From NCBI RefSeq assembly GCF_003660105.1, contig NZ_CP032823.1, positions 1,550,001 through 1,614,000 of the forward strand: a stretch of DNA of 64,000 bases, given 5' to 3'. Source of the stretch: Aliarcobacter cryaerophilus ATCC 43158 (GTDB taxonomy: Bacteria > Campylobacterota > Campylobacteria > Campylobacterales > Arcobacteraceae). Both the position numbers and the translations under genes were made by a program. Below the pieces are notes generated by a model. It did no database searches. It had not been told where the DNA came from and saw only the letters and a list, made by a program, of their open reading frames with translations. This document shows positions 52,025-60,788 of the stretch, piece by piece; the first letter of the stretch is position 1, and the number at the start of each line of letters is the position of its first letter.

Positions 52025-52909
52025 TTATTTTAATGCTTCAACACCACTAATAATCTCTATTAGTTCTGTTGTAATTGCTGCTTGTCTTGCTTTGTTGTAT
52101 TCAACTGTTAAACTATTTACTTTCTCTTTTGCATTTTTACTTGCAGATTCCATAGCCTGCATTCTAGCACTGTGTTCAGCTGCTAATGAGTCTATTAGTG
52201 CGTAATACATATTGAAATCAATATATTTATCAGTTAATTCTTTCAAAACTTCATCATCATCATCTGGTTCAATATTTAGCATAGAAGTAGTTTCACTTAT
52301 TTCAACTTTTTCTAAACCAACTGGTAATATCTCTTTTACTCTAATTTCTTGAGTTAGCATATTTAAAAAACCATTATAAACAATTATTACTTTATCAGTA
52401 AGTTCGTTTTTAAAATCTTCAACAGCAATTTTTATATAATTAGATGCTTTTTCATAAGTTGGAGCTGATGATAAATCAATAGCTTTTTGCTCAAGAGTTT
52501 TACCTTGGAATGAAAAGAATTCAACTCCTTTTTTCCCAGCAGCTCTTAATCTTACTTTTACACCTTTTGCTTCGTATTCATTTATTAACTTACTAACAGT
52601 TTTAATTGTTGCCACATTAAAACCACCACAAAGTCCTTTATCGGCAGTTACAAAAACAATATCAACTGTTTTTGGAGTTGAATTTTGAATAAATGCTCTA
52701 CCAATATTTCCATCATCTTGAACTTTGCTAACTCGTGCTGCAATATCAGAAAGAACTTCATTTATCTTGTTTGCATAGCTTCTTGATTGCTCAGACAATT
52801 GTCTAGTTCTCGTAAGTTTTGCAGAAGATACAAGCTTCATAGCTTTTGTAGTTTTCTGAGTATTTTTAACACTATTTATTTTTATTTTTATCTCTTTTAA
52901 GTTAGCCAT
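52025..52909 (-). CDS. atpG: ATP synthase F1 gamma subunit
   Basis: A 294-residue rotor shaft with N- and C-terminal coiled-coil helices: LKEIKIKINSVKNTQKTTKAM at the start and SLTVEYNKARQAAITTELIEIISG at the end. TADKGLCGGFN is the conserved mid-region. It lies between atpA and atpD as usual. Confidence 0.97.
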   Translation of the reverse strand: MANLKEIKIKINSVKNTQKTTKAMKLVSSAKLTRTRQLSEQSRSYANKINEVLSDIAARVSKVQDDGNIGRAFIQNSTPKTVDIVFVTADKGLCGGFNVATIKTVSKLINEYEAKGVKVRLRAAGKKGVEFFSFQGKTLEQKAIDLSSAPTYEKASNYIKIAVEDFKNELTDKVIIVYNGFLNMLTQEIRVKEILPVGLEKVEISETTSMLNIEPDDDDEVLKELTDKYIDFNMYYALIDSLAAEHSARMQAMESASKNAKEKVNSLTVEYNKARQAAITTELIEIISGVEALK

Positions 52910-52919
52910 AGACTAGTCC

Positions 52920-54437
52920 TTAGTTTGCATTAAATACAGTTTTAAACTCTTCTAATGCAGCTTTTAATTGTGCCTCTGTATTATCATCAATTTTTTGACT
53001 TGACTTAATTGCATCTAAAATATTTGAATATTTTTGCTCAATAAATGCATGTAATTCATTTTCAAATCTTACAACATCTTTAACCGCAATATCATTTAAA
53101 TACCCTTTAGTACCGGCATAGATAATTACAACTTGTTTTTCAATAACAAGTGGTTTATTAACACCTTGTTTTAAAACTTCAACCATTCTTTGTCCAAGCT
53201 CTAACTCTCTTCTTGTTGCTTCATCTAGATCTGATGCGAATTGTGCAAACGCCTCAAGCTCTCTATATTGTGCAAGTGAAAGTTTAAGTGTACCAGCAAC
53301 TTGTTTTGTAGCTTTAATTTGTGCAGCTCCACCAACTCTTGATACTGATAAACCAACATTAATTGCAGGTCTAATACCTGAGTTAAATAGGTTAGTTTCT
53401 AAGAAAATTTGTCCATCTGTAATTGAAATTACGTTTGTTGGAATATATGCAGCAACATCTCCAGCTTGAGTTTCAATAATTGGTAGCGCAGTCATTGAAC
53501 CAGCACCTTTTTCATCACTCATTTTAGCTGCTCTTTCAAGTAATCTTGAGTGTAAATAGAATACATCTCCTGGATATGCTTCTCTTCCTGGAGGTCTTCT
53601 TAAAATTAATGACATCTCTCTATATGCAACTGCATGTTTTGATAAATCATCATAAATAATAAGTGCATGTTTTCCATTATCTCTGAAAAACTCACCAATT
53701 GTAACACCTGTATATGGTGCTAAGAATTGAAGTGTTGCAGAATCAGCTGCTGATGCATTTACAACAATTGTATAATCCATAGCTCCTGCATCTTCTAATG
53801 TTCTAACAACAGAAGCAACTGAAGATGATTTTTGTCCAATTGCAACATAAATACAAATAACATTCTCACCTTTTTGGTTAAGAATTGTATCAATTGCAAC
53901 TGTTGTTTTACCAGTTTGTCTATCACCAATAATAAGCTCTCTTTGCCCTCTTCCAATTGGAACTAGTGCATCAATAGCTTTAATACCAGTTTGTAGTGGT
54001 TCATGAACAGATTTTCTTGACATAATACCAGGAGCTTTTTCTTCAACATATCTTGTTTCAGTTGAATTAATTGCACCTTTACCGTCAATTGGTTCACCAA
54101 GAGCATTTACAACTCTTCCAACCATTGCATCACCAACTGGTACCTCAAGAAGTTCTCCTAATCTTTTACAAGAAGTTCCTTCTCTAAGACCAGTACCTTT
54201 ACCAAGAACAACAATACCAACTGAAGACTCTTCTAAGTTTGCAGCCATACCTTTTTCGCCATTCTCAAACTCAACCATCTCACCAGCCATAACATTTTTA
54301 AGACCGTAAACTTGAGCAATACCATCTGCATAAGATATAATCTTACCAGTTTCGTTTACATCTACATTTAATTCAAAGTTATCAATTCTCTCTTTAATAA
54401 TCGAACTGATTTCATCTGCTTGAATTTTTGCACCCAT
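52920..54437 (-). CDS. atpA: ATP synthase F1 alpha subunit
   Basis: A 505-residue non-catalytic nucleotide-binding subunit: Walker [58 protein letters not shown] as the alpha signature, and [17 protein letters not shown]. Full length. It is ten bases upstream of atpG. Confidence 0.98.
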   Translation of the reverse strand: MGAKIQADEISSIIKERIDNFELNVDVNETGKIISYADGIAQVYGLKNVMAGEMVEFENGEKGMAANLEESSVGIVVLGKGTGLREGTSCKRLGELLEVPVGDAMVGRVVNALGEPIDGKGAINSTETRYVEEKAPGIMSRKSVHEPLQTGIKAIDALVPIGRGQRELIIGDRQTGKTTVAIDTILNQKGENVICIYVAIGQKSSSVASVVRTLEDAGAMDYTIVVNASAADSATLQFLAPYTGVTIGEFFRDNGKHALIIYDDLSKHAVAYREMSLILRRPPGREAYPGDVFYLHSRLLERAAKMSDEKGAGSMTALPIIETQAGDVAAYIPTNVISITDGQIFLETNLFNSGIRPAINVGLSVSRVGGAAQIKATKQVAGTLKLSLAQYRELEAFAQFASDLDEATRRELELGQRMVEVLKQGVNKPLVIEKQVVIIYAGTKGYLNDIAVKDVVRFENELHAFIEQKYSNILDAIKSSQKIDDNTEAQLKAALEEFKTVFNAN

Positions 54438-54458
54438 TCAAATTCTCCTTTATAAGTT

Positions 54459-54989
54459 CTAAACTGCTTTTAAAATATGATTAATTAGCTGAGTTTTTAA
54501 TCTATCTTTAGAAAAAGATATCTCAACACCTAGCCCATCTATATCAACTTTAATACCATCATAATCGCACACATTTTGTGACAATGAAAGTTTTACATTA
54601 AATTTTTTACTAAATTGTTCTTCTATAGAAGATATATAACTATTTGATAACTCTTTATTTGTATAAACAGTTCCAATATAACTACTATTCATCTTTGCAA
54701 TTTGAGTTTTTAACTCAAAAGCTATTTCAGGAATAATATCTAATCTTCTTTTTTCACCAAGTAATTTAATAAAGTTTTCTAAACTTTTATCTGCTTTATC
54801 AATCATAGATAAAACAAATTTAGTTTTTTCAACTTCATTAACATCAGAAGATGCTAAGATAGAGTTAAATTTATCACTTTTGAAAGCTTTTGAAACTTCA
54901 CTTAGTTTCTCAGAAATCAAAGTAACACTATTTAAATCTCTTCCATCAACCAAAGCTTTTACATATCTTTTTGCTACTAAATCTTTCAT
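54459..54989 (-). CDS. atpH: ATP synthase F1 delta subunit
   Basis: A 176-residue stator subunit (OSCP-like): MKDLVAKRYVKALVDG at the N-terminus, FIKLLGEKRRLDIIPEI in the middle and DGLGVEISFSKDRLKTQLINHI at the end. The ATG overlaps the atpF stop by one base (TAATG). Confidence 0.95.
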   Translation of the reverse strand: MKDLVAKRYVKALVDGRDLNSVTLISEKLSEVSKAFKSDKFNSILASSDVNEVEKTKFVLSMIDKADKSLENFIKLLGEKRRLDIIPEIAFELKTQIAKMNSSYIGTVYTNKELSNSYISSIEEQFSKKFNVKLSLSQNVCDYDGIKVDIDGLGVEISFSKDRLKTQLINHILKAV

Positions 54990-55507
54990 TATGCTACCCT
55001 TTTAAGAACAATATTTACTAACTCATCTTGAGATAGTTTAATATTTTCTGAATTCAACAGCTCATCAAGTATTTCAGCAACAACTTGTTTTTTAGCTTTA
55101 GAAATTTCAACTTTTATCATTTCATCTAAATTTTTACTTAAATTTGCAATATCTGTATCAATAGATGTTGAAACTTTTTGTTTAATATTTTCAATATCAG
55201 ATTTTGCACTTTCGATTATTTCAGCAGAAATCTTTTTTGCATCATCTAATTTTTTTTGAGCTTCAGCAACTCTATCTTTAGAAGCTTTCAAACTATCTTG
55301 AACTTTATCTAGCTCAGATTGAATTCCTAAAGTTCTATTAGCAAAATATGCTTTAATTTTATCAGCAAGTAAATACCATAAAATCGCAGCAAATATAATA
55401 AAATTAACGGTTCTTTGAACTATATCATAGTTCGTTTCCGCACCTTCGCTTGCAAATAATGCAACTGGAACCATAGCCATAGCTAATAGTAATAGTACTC
55501 TTTTCAT
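54989..55507 (-). CDS. atpF: ATP synthase Fo subunit b
   Basis: The ATG at 55507 (AGGAAG upstream) gives 172 residues; a GTG two codons earlier is the alternative. An unusual cleavable-looking signal sequence (MKRVLLLLAMAMVPVALFASEGA) precedes the true membrane segment (about 30-50, VQRTVNFIIFAAILWYLLA), then the long helix that forms the peripheral stalk. The extra hydrophobic leader is absent from E. coli b; it may be removed or form a second span. It pairs with atpF' just upstream. Confidence 0.93.
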   Translation of the reverse strand: MKRVLLLLAMAMVPVALFASEGAETNYDIVQRTVNFIIFAAILWYLLADKIKAYFANRTLGIQSELDKVQDSLKASKDRVAEAQKKLDDAKKISAEIIESAKSDIENIKQKVSTSIDTDIANLSKNLDEMIKVEISKAKKQVVAEILDELLNSENIKLSQDELVNIVLKRVA

Positions 55508-55516
55508 TATCACTTC

Positions 55517-55939
55517 CTATATTGAACTAAGCTTAGATTTTAAGCTTTCGTTAAATTGTGGCATTGATGACAATAAAGAGGCTCTTAATGCTTTCGTCTC
55601 ATCTTGTAAACTTTTAGCAAATTCAGCAGATTTTGCTTCTAAATTTAATTTAGCACTTGCAAGTTTAACATCAGCACTATCTTTTGCTTCCTTATAAGCT
55701 TGCTCTCTAATAGCAGCTGCTTCTCTTTTAGCTTTTGAAAGCAAATCATTTGCTTCTGCTAAAAAACCATCTACGTCAGCACTATTTGACTTTGAATCTT
55801 CCAAATCTTTTTTGATTTGAGTAGATCTTTCATCCATATGTTGAAGTAGAGGCTTGAAAAGACAACTGTTTAGCCTAGCAACCACCAAAAGAAAGATGAT
55901 ACCAGAACTAAGCAATAGTACAGGACTTATGTCTAACAT
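55517..55939 (-). CDS. atpF': ATP synthase Fo subunit b' (second stalk subunit)
   Basis: A 140-residue protein with one N-terminal membrane segment (about 5-22, PVLLLSSGIIFLLVVARL), then KPLLQHMDERSTQIKKDLEDSK and a long Ala/Lys/Glu-rich helix. The pair b' and b forms a heterodimeric stalk, as in Campylobacter. It is the first gene of the atp cluster here; subunits a and c (atpB, atpE) are not in the window, as in other Campylobacterota where they map elsewhere. Confidence 0.92.
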   Translation of the reverse strand: MLDISPVLLLSSGIIFLLVVARLNSCLFKPLLQHMDERSTQIKKDLEDSKSNSADVDGFLAEANDLLSKAKREAAAIREQAYKEAKDSADVKLASAKLNLEAKSAEFAKSLQDETKALRASLLSSMPQFNESLKSKLSSI

Positions 55940-56045
55940 TCATTCCTCCATATTTTTACAGTTTAGTTTAACTAAAACGTTTTTATTTTATCAAATTTAT
56001 CTATAAATTTATATTAAAATGGTTAAGAATATGGATTTTTTTATT

Positions 56046-56900
56046 TTATTGTATCTTAAAGTAACTACTTATCTTATCTATATCTTCTTGAGAGTTAAAT
56101 TCAATTTTGATTGAGTTTTTATCTATTTTAGCTTTGATTTTATCATTCTTTAGAAACTCAGTAAATGATTTTAAATTAGTAATATTGTAACTATTTGTAA
56201 CTTTTTCTTTTTTTGGTTTTGGAGAATCTTTCTCTTTTAAATCTTTTATCAATTTTTCTGTTTCTCTTACAGAAAGTTTTTGTCCCATAATAGTATCACA
56301 AATCTTTTTTTGCTCTTCAGCAGTTAGCCCTATCATCATTTTTGCATGACCTGCACTAATTTTATCTGTAGCTAAAAATTGTTGTACATATGAACTTAAT
56401 TGTAATAATCTCAAAGTATTTGTAATAGAAGTTCTACTTTTAAAGACTTTTTTTGATAGTTCTTCATGAGTAATATTGTGTTCATTTAGTAGCTGAGCAT
56501 AACAAAATGCTAACTCTATAATATTTAAGTCATCTCTTTGAATATTTTCTATTAAAGCTAATTCTCTTAATTTAAGCTCATCTTCATCAACAATAATTGC
56601 TTTTATCTCTTCTATATTTGCTAGCTTATGAGCTCTTAATCTTCGCTCTCCCGCAATTAAAGTATAAGTTCCATCTTCATCTTCAACAACAACAACTGGT
56701 TGCAAAAGACCATGTTCTTTTATAGATGAACTTAGCTCTTGAAGCTTCTCTTCATCAAAAATCTTTCTTGGCTGATTTGGATTTGGTTTAATCAAAGATA
56801 CTTCAATTTTTTTAACTCCATTATTTGAGTTCCCAGCAGATTTACCATAAGCTGTCTCTACTTCACCTAAAAGTTCTCCTAATCCTCTTCCTAATGCCAT
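56046..56900 (-). CDS. parB: Chromosome-partitioning protein ParB
   Basis: A 284-residue CTP-binding clamp protein: N-terminal ALGRGLGELLGE, ParB box VSLIKPNPNQPRKIFDEEKLQELSSSI, IAGERRLRAHKLA (CTPase), the HTH region ITHEELSKKVFKSRTSITNTLRLLQL and a C-terminal dimerisation domain. It loads at parS sites near the origin. It lies 21 bases downstream of parA. A 106-base gap follows to atpF'. I saw no parS-like palindrome (TGTTTCAC-GTGAAACA) in the window. Confidence 0.96.
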   Translation of the reverse strand: MALGRGLGELLGEVETAYGKSAGNSNNGVKKIEVSLIKPNPNQPRKIFDEEKLQELSSSIKEHGLLQPVVVVEDEDGTYTLIAGERRLRAHKLANIEEIKAIIVDEDELKLRELALIENIQRDDLNIIELAFCYAQLLNEHNITHEELSKKVFKSRTSITNTLRLLQLSSYVQQFLATDKISAGHAKMMIGLTAEEQKKICDTIMGQKLSVRETEKLIKDLKEKDSPKPKKEKVTNSYNITNLKSFTEFLKNDKIKAKIDKNSIKIEFNSQEDIDKISSYFKIQ

Positions 56901-56921
56901 ATTATTTTCCTCTTAAAAAAT

Positions 56922-57698
56922 TTAACCAATAATTGCTCTTGCTAAGTTTGTATATGCTTTTGTACCAATAGATGTTGTATCATAAAGCATGATTGGTTTA
57001 CCAAAACTAGGACTCTCTGCTAATTTAATATTTCTTGGAATGACAACATACGAGTCATCATCTACTTTAAATAGTTTATTTTCAAAGTGTTGTGCTAAAT
57101 CTGCAAAAACTTGTTTTGATAAGTTGTTTTGAGCAGAATACATTGTTGGCAAGAAACCTTTGATTTGAAGGTTTTTATTAATAGTTTGCTTTACAAGTTT
57201 TATTGTATTTAAAAGTTGTGCTAAACCTTCTAGAGCAAAAAATTCACACTGAATTGGTATTAAAACAGAAGTTGAAGCACCTAAAGTATTTATTGTAATT
57301 GGTCCTAAAGCTGGTGGTGAATCAATTATTATATAATCATAATCAGCTTTAACTGTATCAATTTTTCTTTTTAATACAAGTTCTCTCTCTTTAGTATTTT
57401 TGTAAAACTCTTTTTCTATTCCTACAAGACCTATATTTGAAGGTGCCACTTTTAAATTTTCTATTTCAGAATCTAAAATAATCTCTGAAAGCTCTTTTGT
57501 TCCAAGCATTACATGATAAATATTATATTCATATGTATCTCTATGAAAACCTAAAGAAGTTGTAGCATTTGCTTGCGGATCAGCATCTATTAAAAGAACT
57601 TTTTTCCCATCTAGAGCTAATGCGGCACTAAGATTTACAGCAGTTGTAGTTTTTCCTACTCCGCCTTTTTGATTTGCTATTGAAATAATTTCTGTCAT
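56922..57698 (-). CDS. parA: Chromosome-partitioning ATPase ParA (Soj)
   Basis: A 258-residue deviant Walker ATPase: IANQKGGVGKTTTAVNLSAALA, LIDADPQANATTSLGF and YIIIDSPPALGPITINTLGA. It moves ParB-parS complexes along the nucleoid. It starts within the birA stop (four-base overlap) and is followed by parB. Confidence 0.97.
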   Translation of the reverse strand: MTEIISIANQKGGVGKTTTAVNLSAALALDGKKVLLIDADPQANATTSLGFHRDTYEYNIYHVMLGTKELSEIILDSEIENLKVAPSNIGLVGIEKEFYKNTKERELVLKRKIDTVKADYDYIIIDSPPALGPITINTLGASTSVLIPIQCEFFALEGLAQLLNTIKLVKQTINKNLQIKGFLPTMYSAQNNLSKQVFADLAQHFENKLFKVDDDSYVVIPRNIKLAESPSFGKPIMLYDTTSIGTKAYTNLARAIIG

Positions 57699-58330
57699 CT
57701 TAAACTAAATACCTTTTTGTTTTCAATTTGTATAGAACCATCGCTATTTAAAATAGCATTTTCAAGTGAAACTTTAATACCATCAACAGTTGCTTGAAAA
57801 TTTTTAGAATGCATAAATTCTATCTTAAAAAGACTAAAAATTTGCTTCCATGGAATTTTTTTTTCTATATCAACAAAATATAAATTCAAAACATCATCAA
57901 TATCAACCTTTATATCAAGCTTTCCAAAATTCTCATCTACTTCAATAAGATTTAAACCTATACCGCAAAAAAGTAGTTCTTTATTTGTAGTAGTTATTGC
58001 TCCACCAATTTTTCCATTTTCAATATAAAAATCATTTGGCCACTTTAAAAATATTTTAGAACCTTTTTTCGCCAAAACATCCTTTAAAATATATGTAAAA
58101 TATATACTAGCACTTTGAAGAGGTAAATCTTTGGGTAAATCATCCTTACTTAAAACAAAAGAGAAAAAAAGATTTCCATCTCTTCCAATCCAAGAATTTC
58201 CTCTACTTCCAACTCCTGCTGTTTGTATTTTTGAAGTTATGCATAGTGGACCGTTATAACCATTTTTTTGTATATACTCTTTTAAATAACTTTGCGTTGA
58301 GTTAACTTTATTTAATCTTATAATTTTCAT
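57695..58330 (-). CDS. birA: Biotin-[acetyl-CoA-carboxylase] ligase (short form, no DNA-binding domain)
   Basis: A 211-residue ligase that biotinylates AccB: NSTQSYLKEYI, SRGNSWIGRDGNLFFSFVL (biotin and AMP loop, GRDGN for the usual GRxGR region), FLKWPNDFYIENGKIGGAIT and GIGLNLIEVD. No N-terminal helix-turn-helix is present, so it should not act as the bio repressor of E. coli type. It overlaps parA by four bases. Confidence 0.93.
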   Translation of the reverse strand: MKIIRLNKVNSTQSYLKEYIQKNGYNGPLCITSKIQTAGVGSRGNSWIGRDGNLFFSFVLSKDDLPKDLPLQSASIYFTYILKDVLAKKGSKIFLKWPNDFYIENGKIGGAITTTNKELLFCGIGLNLIEVDENFGKLDIKVDIDDVLNLYFVDIEKKIPWKQIFSLFKIEFMHSKNFQATVDGIKVSLENAILNSDGSIQIENKKVFSLR

Positions 58331-58360
58331 TTGAGAATTATATATAATTAAAGTAGAAGA

Positions 58361-58377
58361 TTATATTAATTATAATC
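58361..58377. promoter_or_regulatory. Opposed -10 elements for birA and the AEC gene
   Basis: A minus-strand TATAAT at 58361-58366 (birA side) and a plus-strand TATAAT at 58372-58377 (AEC side) form the inverted repeat GATTATA-TTAAT-TATAATC in the 74-base divergent gap. Confidence 0.4.
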
Positions 58378-58404
58378 AAATCTTTATTTTCATAAAGGCA
58401 AAAG

Positions 58405-59298
58405 ATGTTAGACCCAGTTTTACCAATAGCTATTTATCTACTTTTTGGTTATTTATTTAAAATTATTTTTCAAGATAATTCAAAACAGCTTGTAGATTTT
58501 ATTATATATTTTTCTCTTCCAGCAATAGTTTTTTCAAAAATTTATCCACTAGCACTAGATGGGAAAATTTTATGGCTTATCCTTATGTTTATGGGGATAA
58601 TATTTTTCAATCTATTTTTATCATACACTATTGGAAAAATTATGAGATTAAGCAGAGTTACTCTTGCTACTTTTATGATTATGGCAACTTTTGGAAATAC
58701 TTCTTTTATAGGCTTTTCTTATATTGATGCTTTTTATGGTCAAGATTATATTGTTTACGGAGTTATTTATGATATTTTTGGTTCTTTTTTACTTTTAGTA
58801 TCAGTCGGAATGATTATTATAACTTGGGGAAGTGGAAGAAAAAACTCTGTTTTAAATATATCAAAATCAATATTTTTATTCCCACCAATGATTATATTTT
58901 TTATTACAATATTCGCAAAAAACTTTGAAGTTCCAAAATTTTTAATTTACACTTCAACAAATCTAGGTGCAACTCTAGTTCCTATTGCTATGATTGCTAT
59001 TGGAATGAAACTTGAGTTAAAACATATCTTTACAAAGTTACATATCGTAACAGTTGCAGTTGTTTTAAAAATGCTTATTGTACCAATTATAGTTTTATTT
59101 GTATTTAAATATTTTTATGGAATCGATGAGACATGGGTAAAAGTAACAATAATAGAAGTTGCAATGCCACCAATGACTATGGCTGCTGTTTTAGCTATAA
59201 AAGGTGGATTAGATGAAAAAATTGCTATAAACTCTTTGGTTTTAGGTGTTATTTTAAGTCTATTTACAATTACTTTGTTTACTTCATATTTAGCTTAA
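58405..59298 (+). CDS. AEC (auxin efflux carrier)-family transporter
   Basis: A 297-residue membrane protein with about ten hydrophobic segments; IAMIAIGMKLELKH and EVAMPPMTMAAVLAIKGGLDEKIA are the conserved AEC repeat signatures, the second being the P-x-x-x-x-A-x-x-x-x-A region. Bacterial members carry malate, other dicarboxylates or unknown metabolites. It lies between birA and fmt, genes that are adjacent in C. jejuni, so it looks inserted. Confidence 0.82.
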   Translation: MLDPVLPIAIYLLFGYLFKIIFQDNSKQLVDFIIYFSLPAIVFSKIYPLALDGKILWLILMFMGIIFFNLFLSYTIGKIMRLSRVTLATFMIMATFGNTSFIGFSYIDAFYGQDYIVYGVIYDIFGSFLLLVSVGMIIITWGSGRKNSVLNISKSIFLFPPMIIFFITIFAKNFEVPKFLIYTSTNLGATLVPIAMIAIGMKLELKHIFTKLHIVTVAVVLKMLIVPIIVLFVFKYFYGIDETWVKVTIIEVAMPPMTMAAVLAIKGGLDEKIAINSLVLGVILSLFTITLFTSYLA

Positions 59299-59321
59299 GA
59301 TTTAAAAATAAATCTTAAGCT
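59292..59321. terminator. Bidirectional terminator inside two converging gene ends
   Basis: AGCTTAAGATTT pairs perfectly over 12 bases with AAATCTTAAGCT around AAAAAT. The left arm contains the stop codon of the AEC gene (plus), the right arm the stop codon of the PAS gene (minus); both codons are part of the stem. Confidence 0.65.
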
Positions 59322-59716
59322 GCTTTTTCGCTCATTCTTAATTGTTTATATAAATTTTCATGAGCTTTTATCTCTTCAATACTAGCTTTTCTTCTACAAG
59401 ATAAATAACCTTTTGTTCCTTCACTTGTGATTGTTGGATAAACTGTTGCAAATACCCAATAGTAGTCTCCATCTTTAGTAGCATTTTTAACATATCCCGT
59501 CCATATATTACCTTTTTTTACAGTTTCCCATAAATCTTTAAAAGCAGCTTTTGGCATATCTGGATGTCTTACAGTATTATGTGGTTTACCTATTAACTCA
59601 TCAATTCCATATCCTGCGATTTTACAAAAATCATCATTTGCAAAAACAATTATTCCTTTTTCATCTGTTTCACTTACTAAAAAAGCATAATCATCCAAAA
59701 CTATCTCTTTTGACAT
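59315..59716 (-). CDS. Aer/CetB-like PAS sensor protein
   Basis: A 133-residue single PAS domain. ETDEKGIIVFANDDFCKIAGYGIDELIGKPHNTVRHPDMPKAAFKDLW and GYVKNATKDGDYYWVFATVYP match the FAD-binding PAS of Aer and the split energy-taxis sensor CetB of C. jejuni. It carries no HAMP, transmembrane or methyl-accepting domain, so it needs a separate CetA-like transducer, which is not in the window. It likely reports redox state to chemotaxis. A TACAAT on the minus strand at 59814-59819 is a candidate -10. Confidence 0.8.
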   Translation of the reverse strand: MSKEIVLDDYAFLVSETDEKGIIVFANDDFCKIAGYGIDELIGKPHNTVRHPDMPKAAFKDLWETVKKGNIWTGYVKNATKDGDYYWVFATVYPTITSEGTKGYLSCRRKASIEEIKAHENLYKQLRMSEKAA

Positions 59717-59854
59717 AATATTTTTCCTTTAATTACTTTAATAAAATTTAATTTAATTTTTTTTAATTGATTTATTCCAAATTTAAGAATATATATTTTA
59801 TAAAATTTGTGAAATTGTATAACAAAACCTTTTAAACTGAAATAAACAGTAAAA

Positions 59855-60778
59855 TTAGTTTAAAATATCTCCTATTATTAATCTTTTACCTTTTATATAT
59901 TCAACACTACTTATAGAATTTTTAGAAGGAGCCTGTAGAGTCTTTATTTTTAAACTACCTTTTTTACAAGCAACTATAATATAATCTTTTGCTATTTCTA
60001 AAATCTCTCCAGCAATATTTTGTGAAATATCTTCAATAAATTCTATATCTTTTAATTTAAGCTCTGATTTTAAAAAAACACCTGGCCAAAAAGAGTAAGC
60101 TTTGTATTTAGAAAAAAGCTTTTTTGAACTATTAAAATCTACTTCTCCATCTTCTTTTTTTATCTTTTTGCAAAAACTAGCACTTGAGTCATTTTGTTTT
60201 ATAGATTTTATATTTTCAAAATTATCTAAAGTTGTAATTGTAAGTTTAGCTGCTAAATTTGAAAGTTCCTTAAAAGCCTCATCAACTAATATGTTTTTAT
60301 CATTTTTAAGATATGAATATCCTAATATATTACCACAATCAAGCCCCTCTTCCATAAGCATAGAAGTAACTCCTAAATATTCATCATCATTTAAAATACC
60401 TTCTTGAATAGGACTAGCTCCTCTATAATTTGGTAAAATAGAAGCATGAAGATTTATGCAAGGAGCTAAATTCAAAATCTCTTTTGGTAAAATCTGTCCA
60501 TATGCAGCAACAACTATAAAATCTGGTTCTAACTCTTTTATAGAAATATAAGCCACAAGATTGTCTTTTAGTTTTTTTGGTTGTAAAATTGGAATATTAA
60601 TATTATTTTCAAGACAATACTGTTTTATGTGTGGTGGTGTTAAAAGTTGTTTTCTACCAACTGGTTTATCTTCTTGAGTAAAAATTCCTATAACTTCATA
60701 ATTCTTGTTATTTAAAAGCTCTTTTAAAATCTCAGTAGCATAAGATGGTGTTCCCATAAATAAAACTTTTTTACTCAA
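59855..60778 (-). CDS. fmt: Methionyl-tRNA formyltransferase
   Basis: The TTG at 60778 follows AAGGAGAATATT at good spacing and starts LSKKVLFMGTPSYATEIL, giving 307 residues; the ATG at 60829 would add an atypical leader and overlap proB by 41 bases. Motifs: FMGTPSYA, GRKQLLTPP, AAYGQILP, NLHASILPNYRGASPI (catalytic Asn/His) and EGLDCGNIL. It formylates initiator Met-tRNA using the folate made through FolD. It follows proB by ten bases. Confidence 0.94.
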   Translation of the reverse strand: MSKKVLFMGTPSYATEILKELLNNKNYEVIGIFTQEDKPVGRKQLLTPPHIKQYCLENNINIPILQPKKLKDNLVAYISIKELEPDFIVVAAYGQILPKEILNLAPCINLHASILPNYRGASPIQEGILNDDEYLGVTSMLMEEGLDCGNILGYSYLKNDKNILVDEAFKELSNLAAKLTITTLDNFENIKSIKQNDSSASFCKKIKKEDGEVDFNSSKKLFSKYKAYSFWPGVFLKSELKLKDIEFIEDISQNIAGEILEIAKDYIIVACKKGSLKIKTLQAPSKNSISSVEYIKGKRLIIGDILN

Positions 60779-60788
60779 AATATTCTCC

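Noticed and set aside
55940-56045. parS site near parB
   Set aside because: The inverted repeat TTTAGTT-T-AACTAAA in this gap does not match the parS consensus; no parS-like palindrome was found by eye anywhere in the window.
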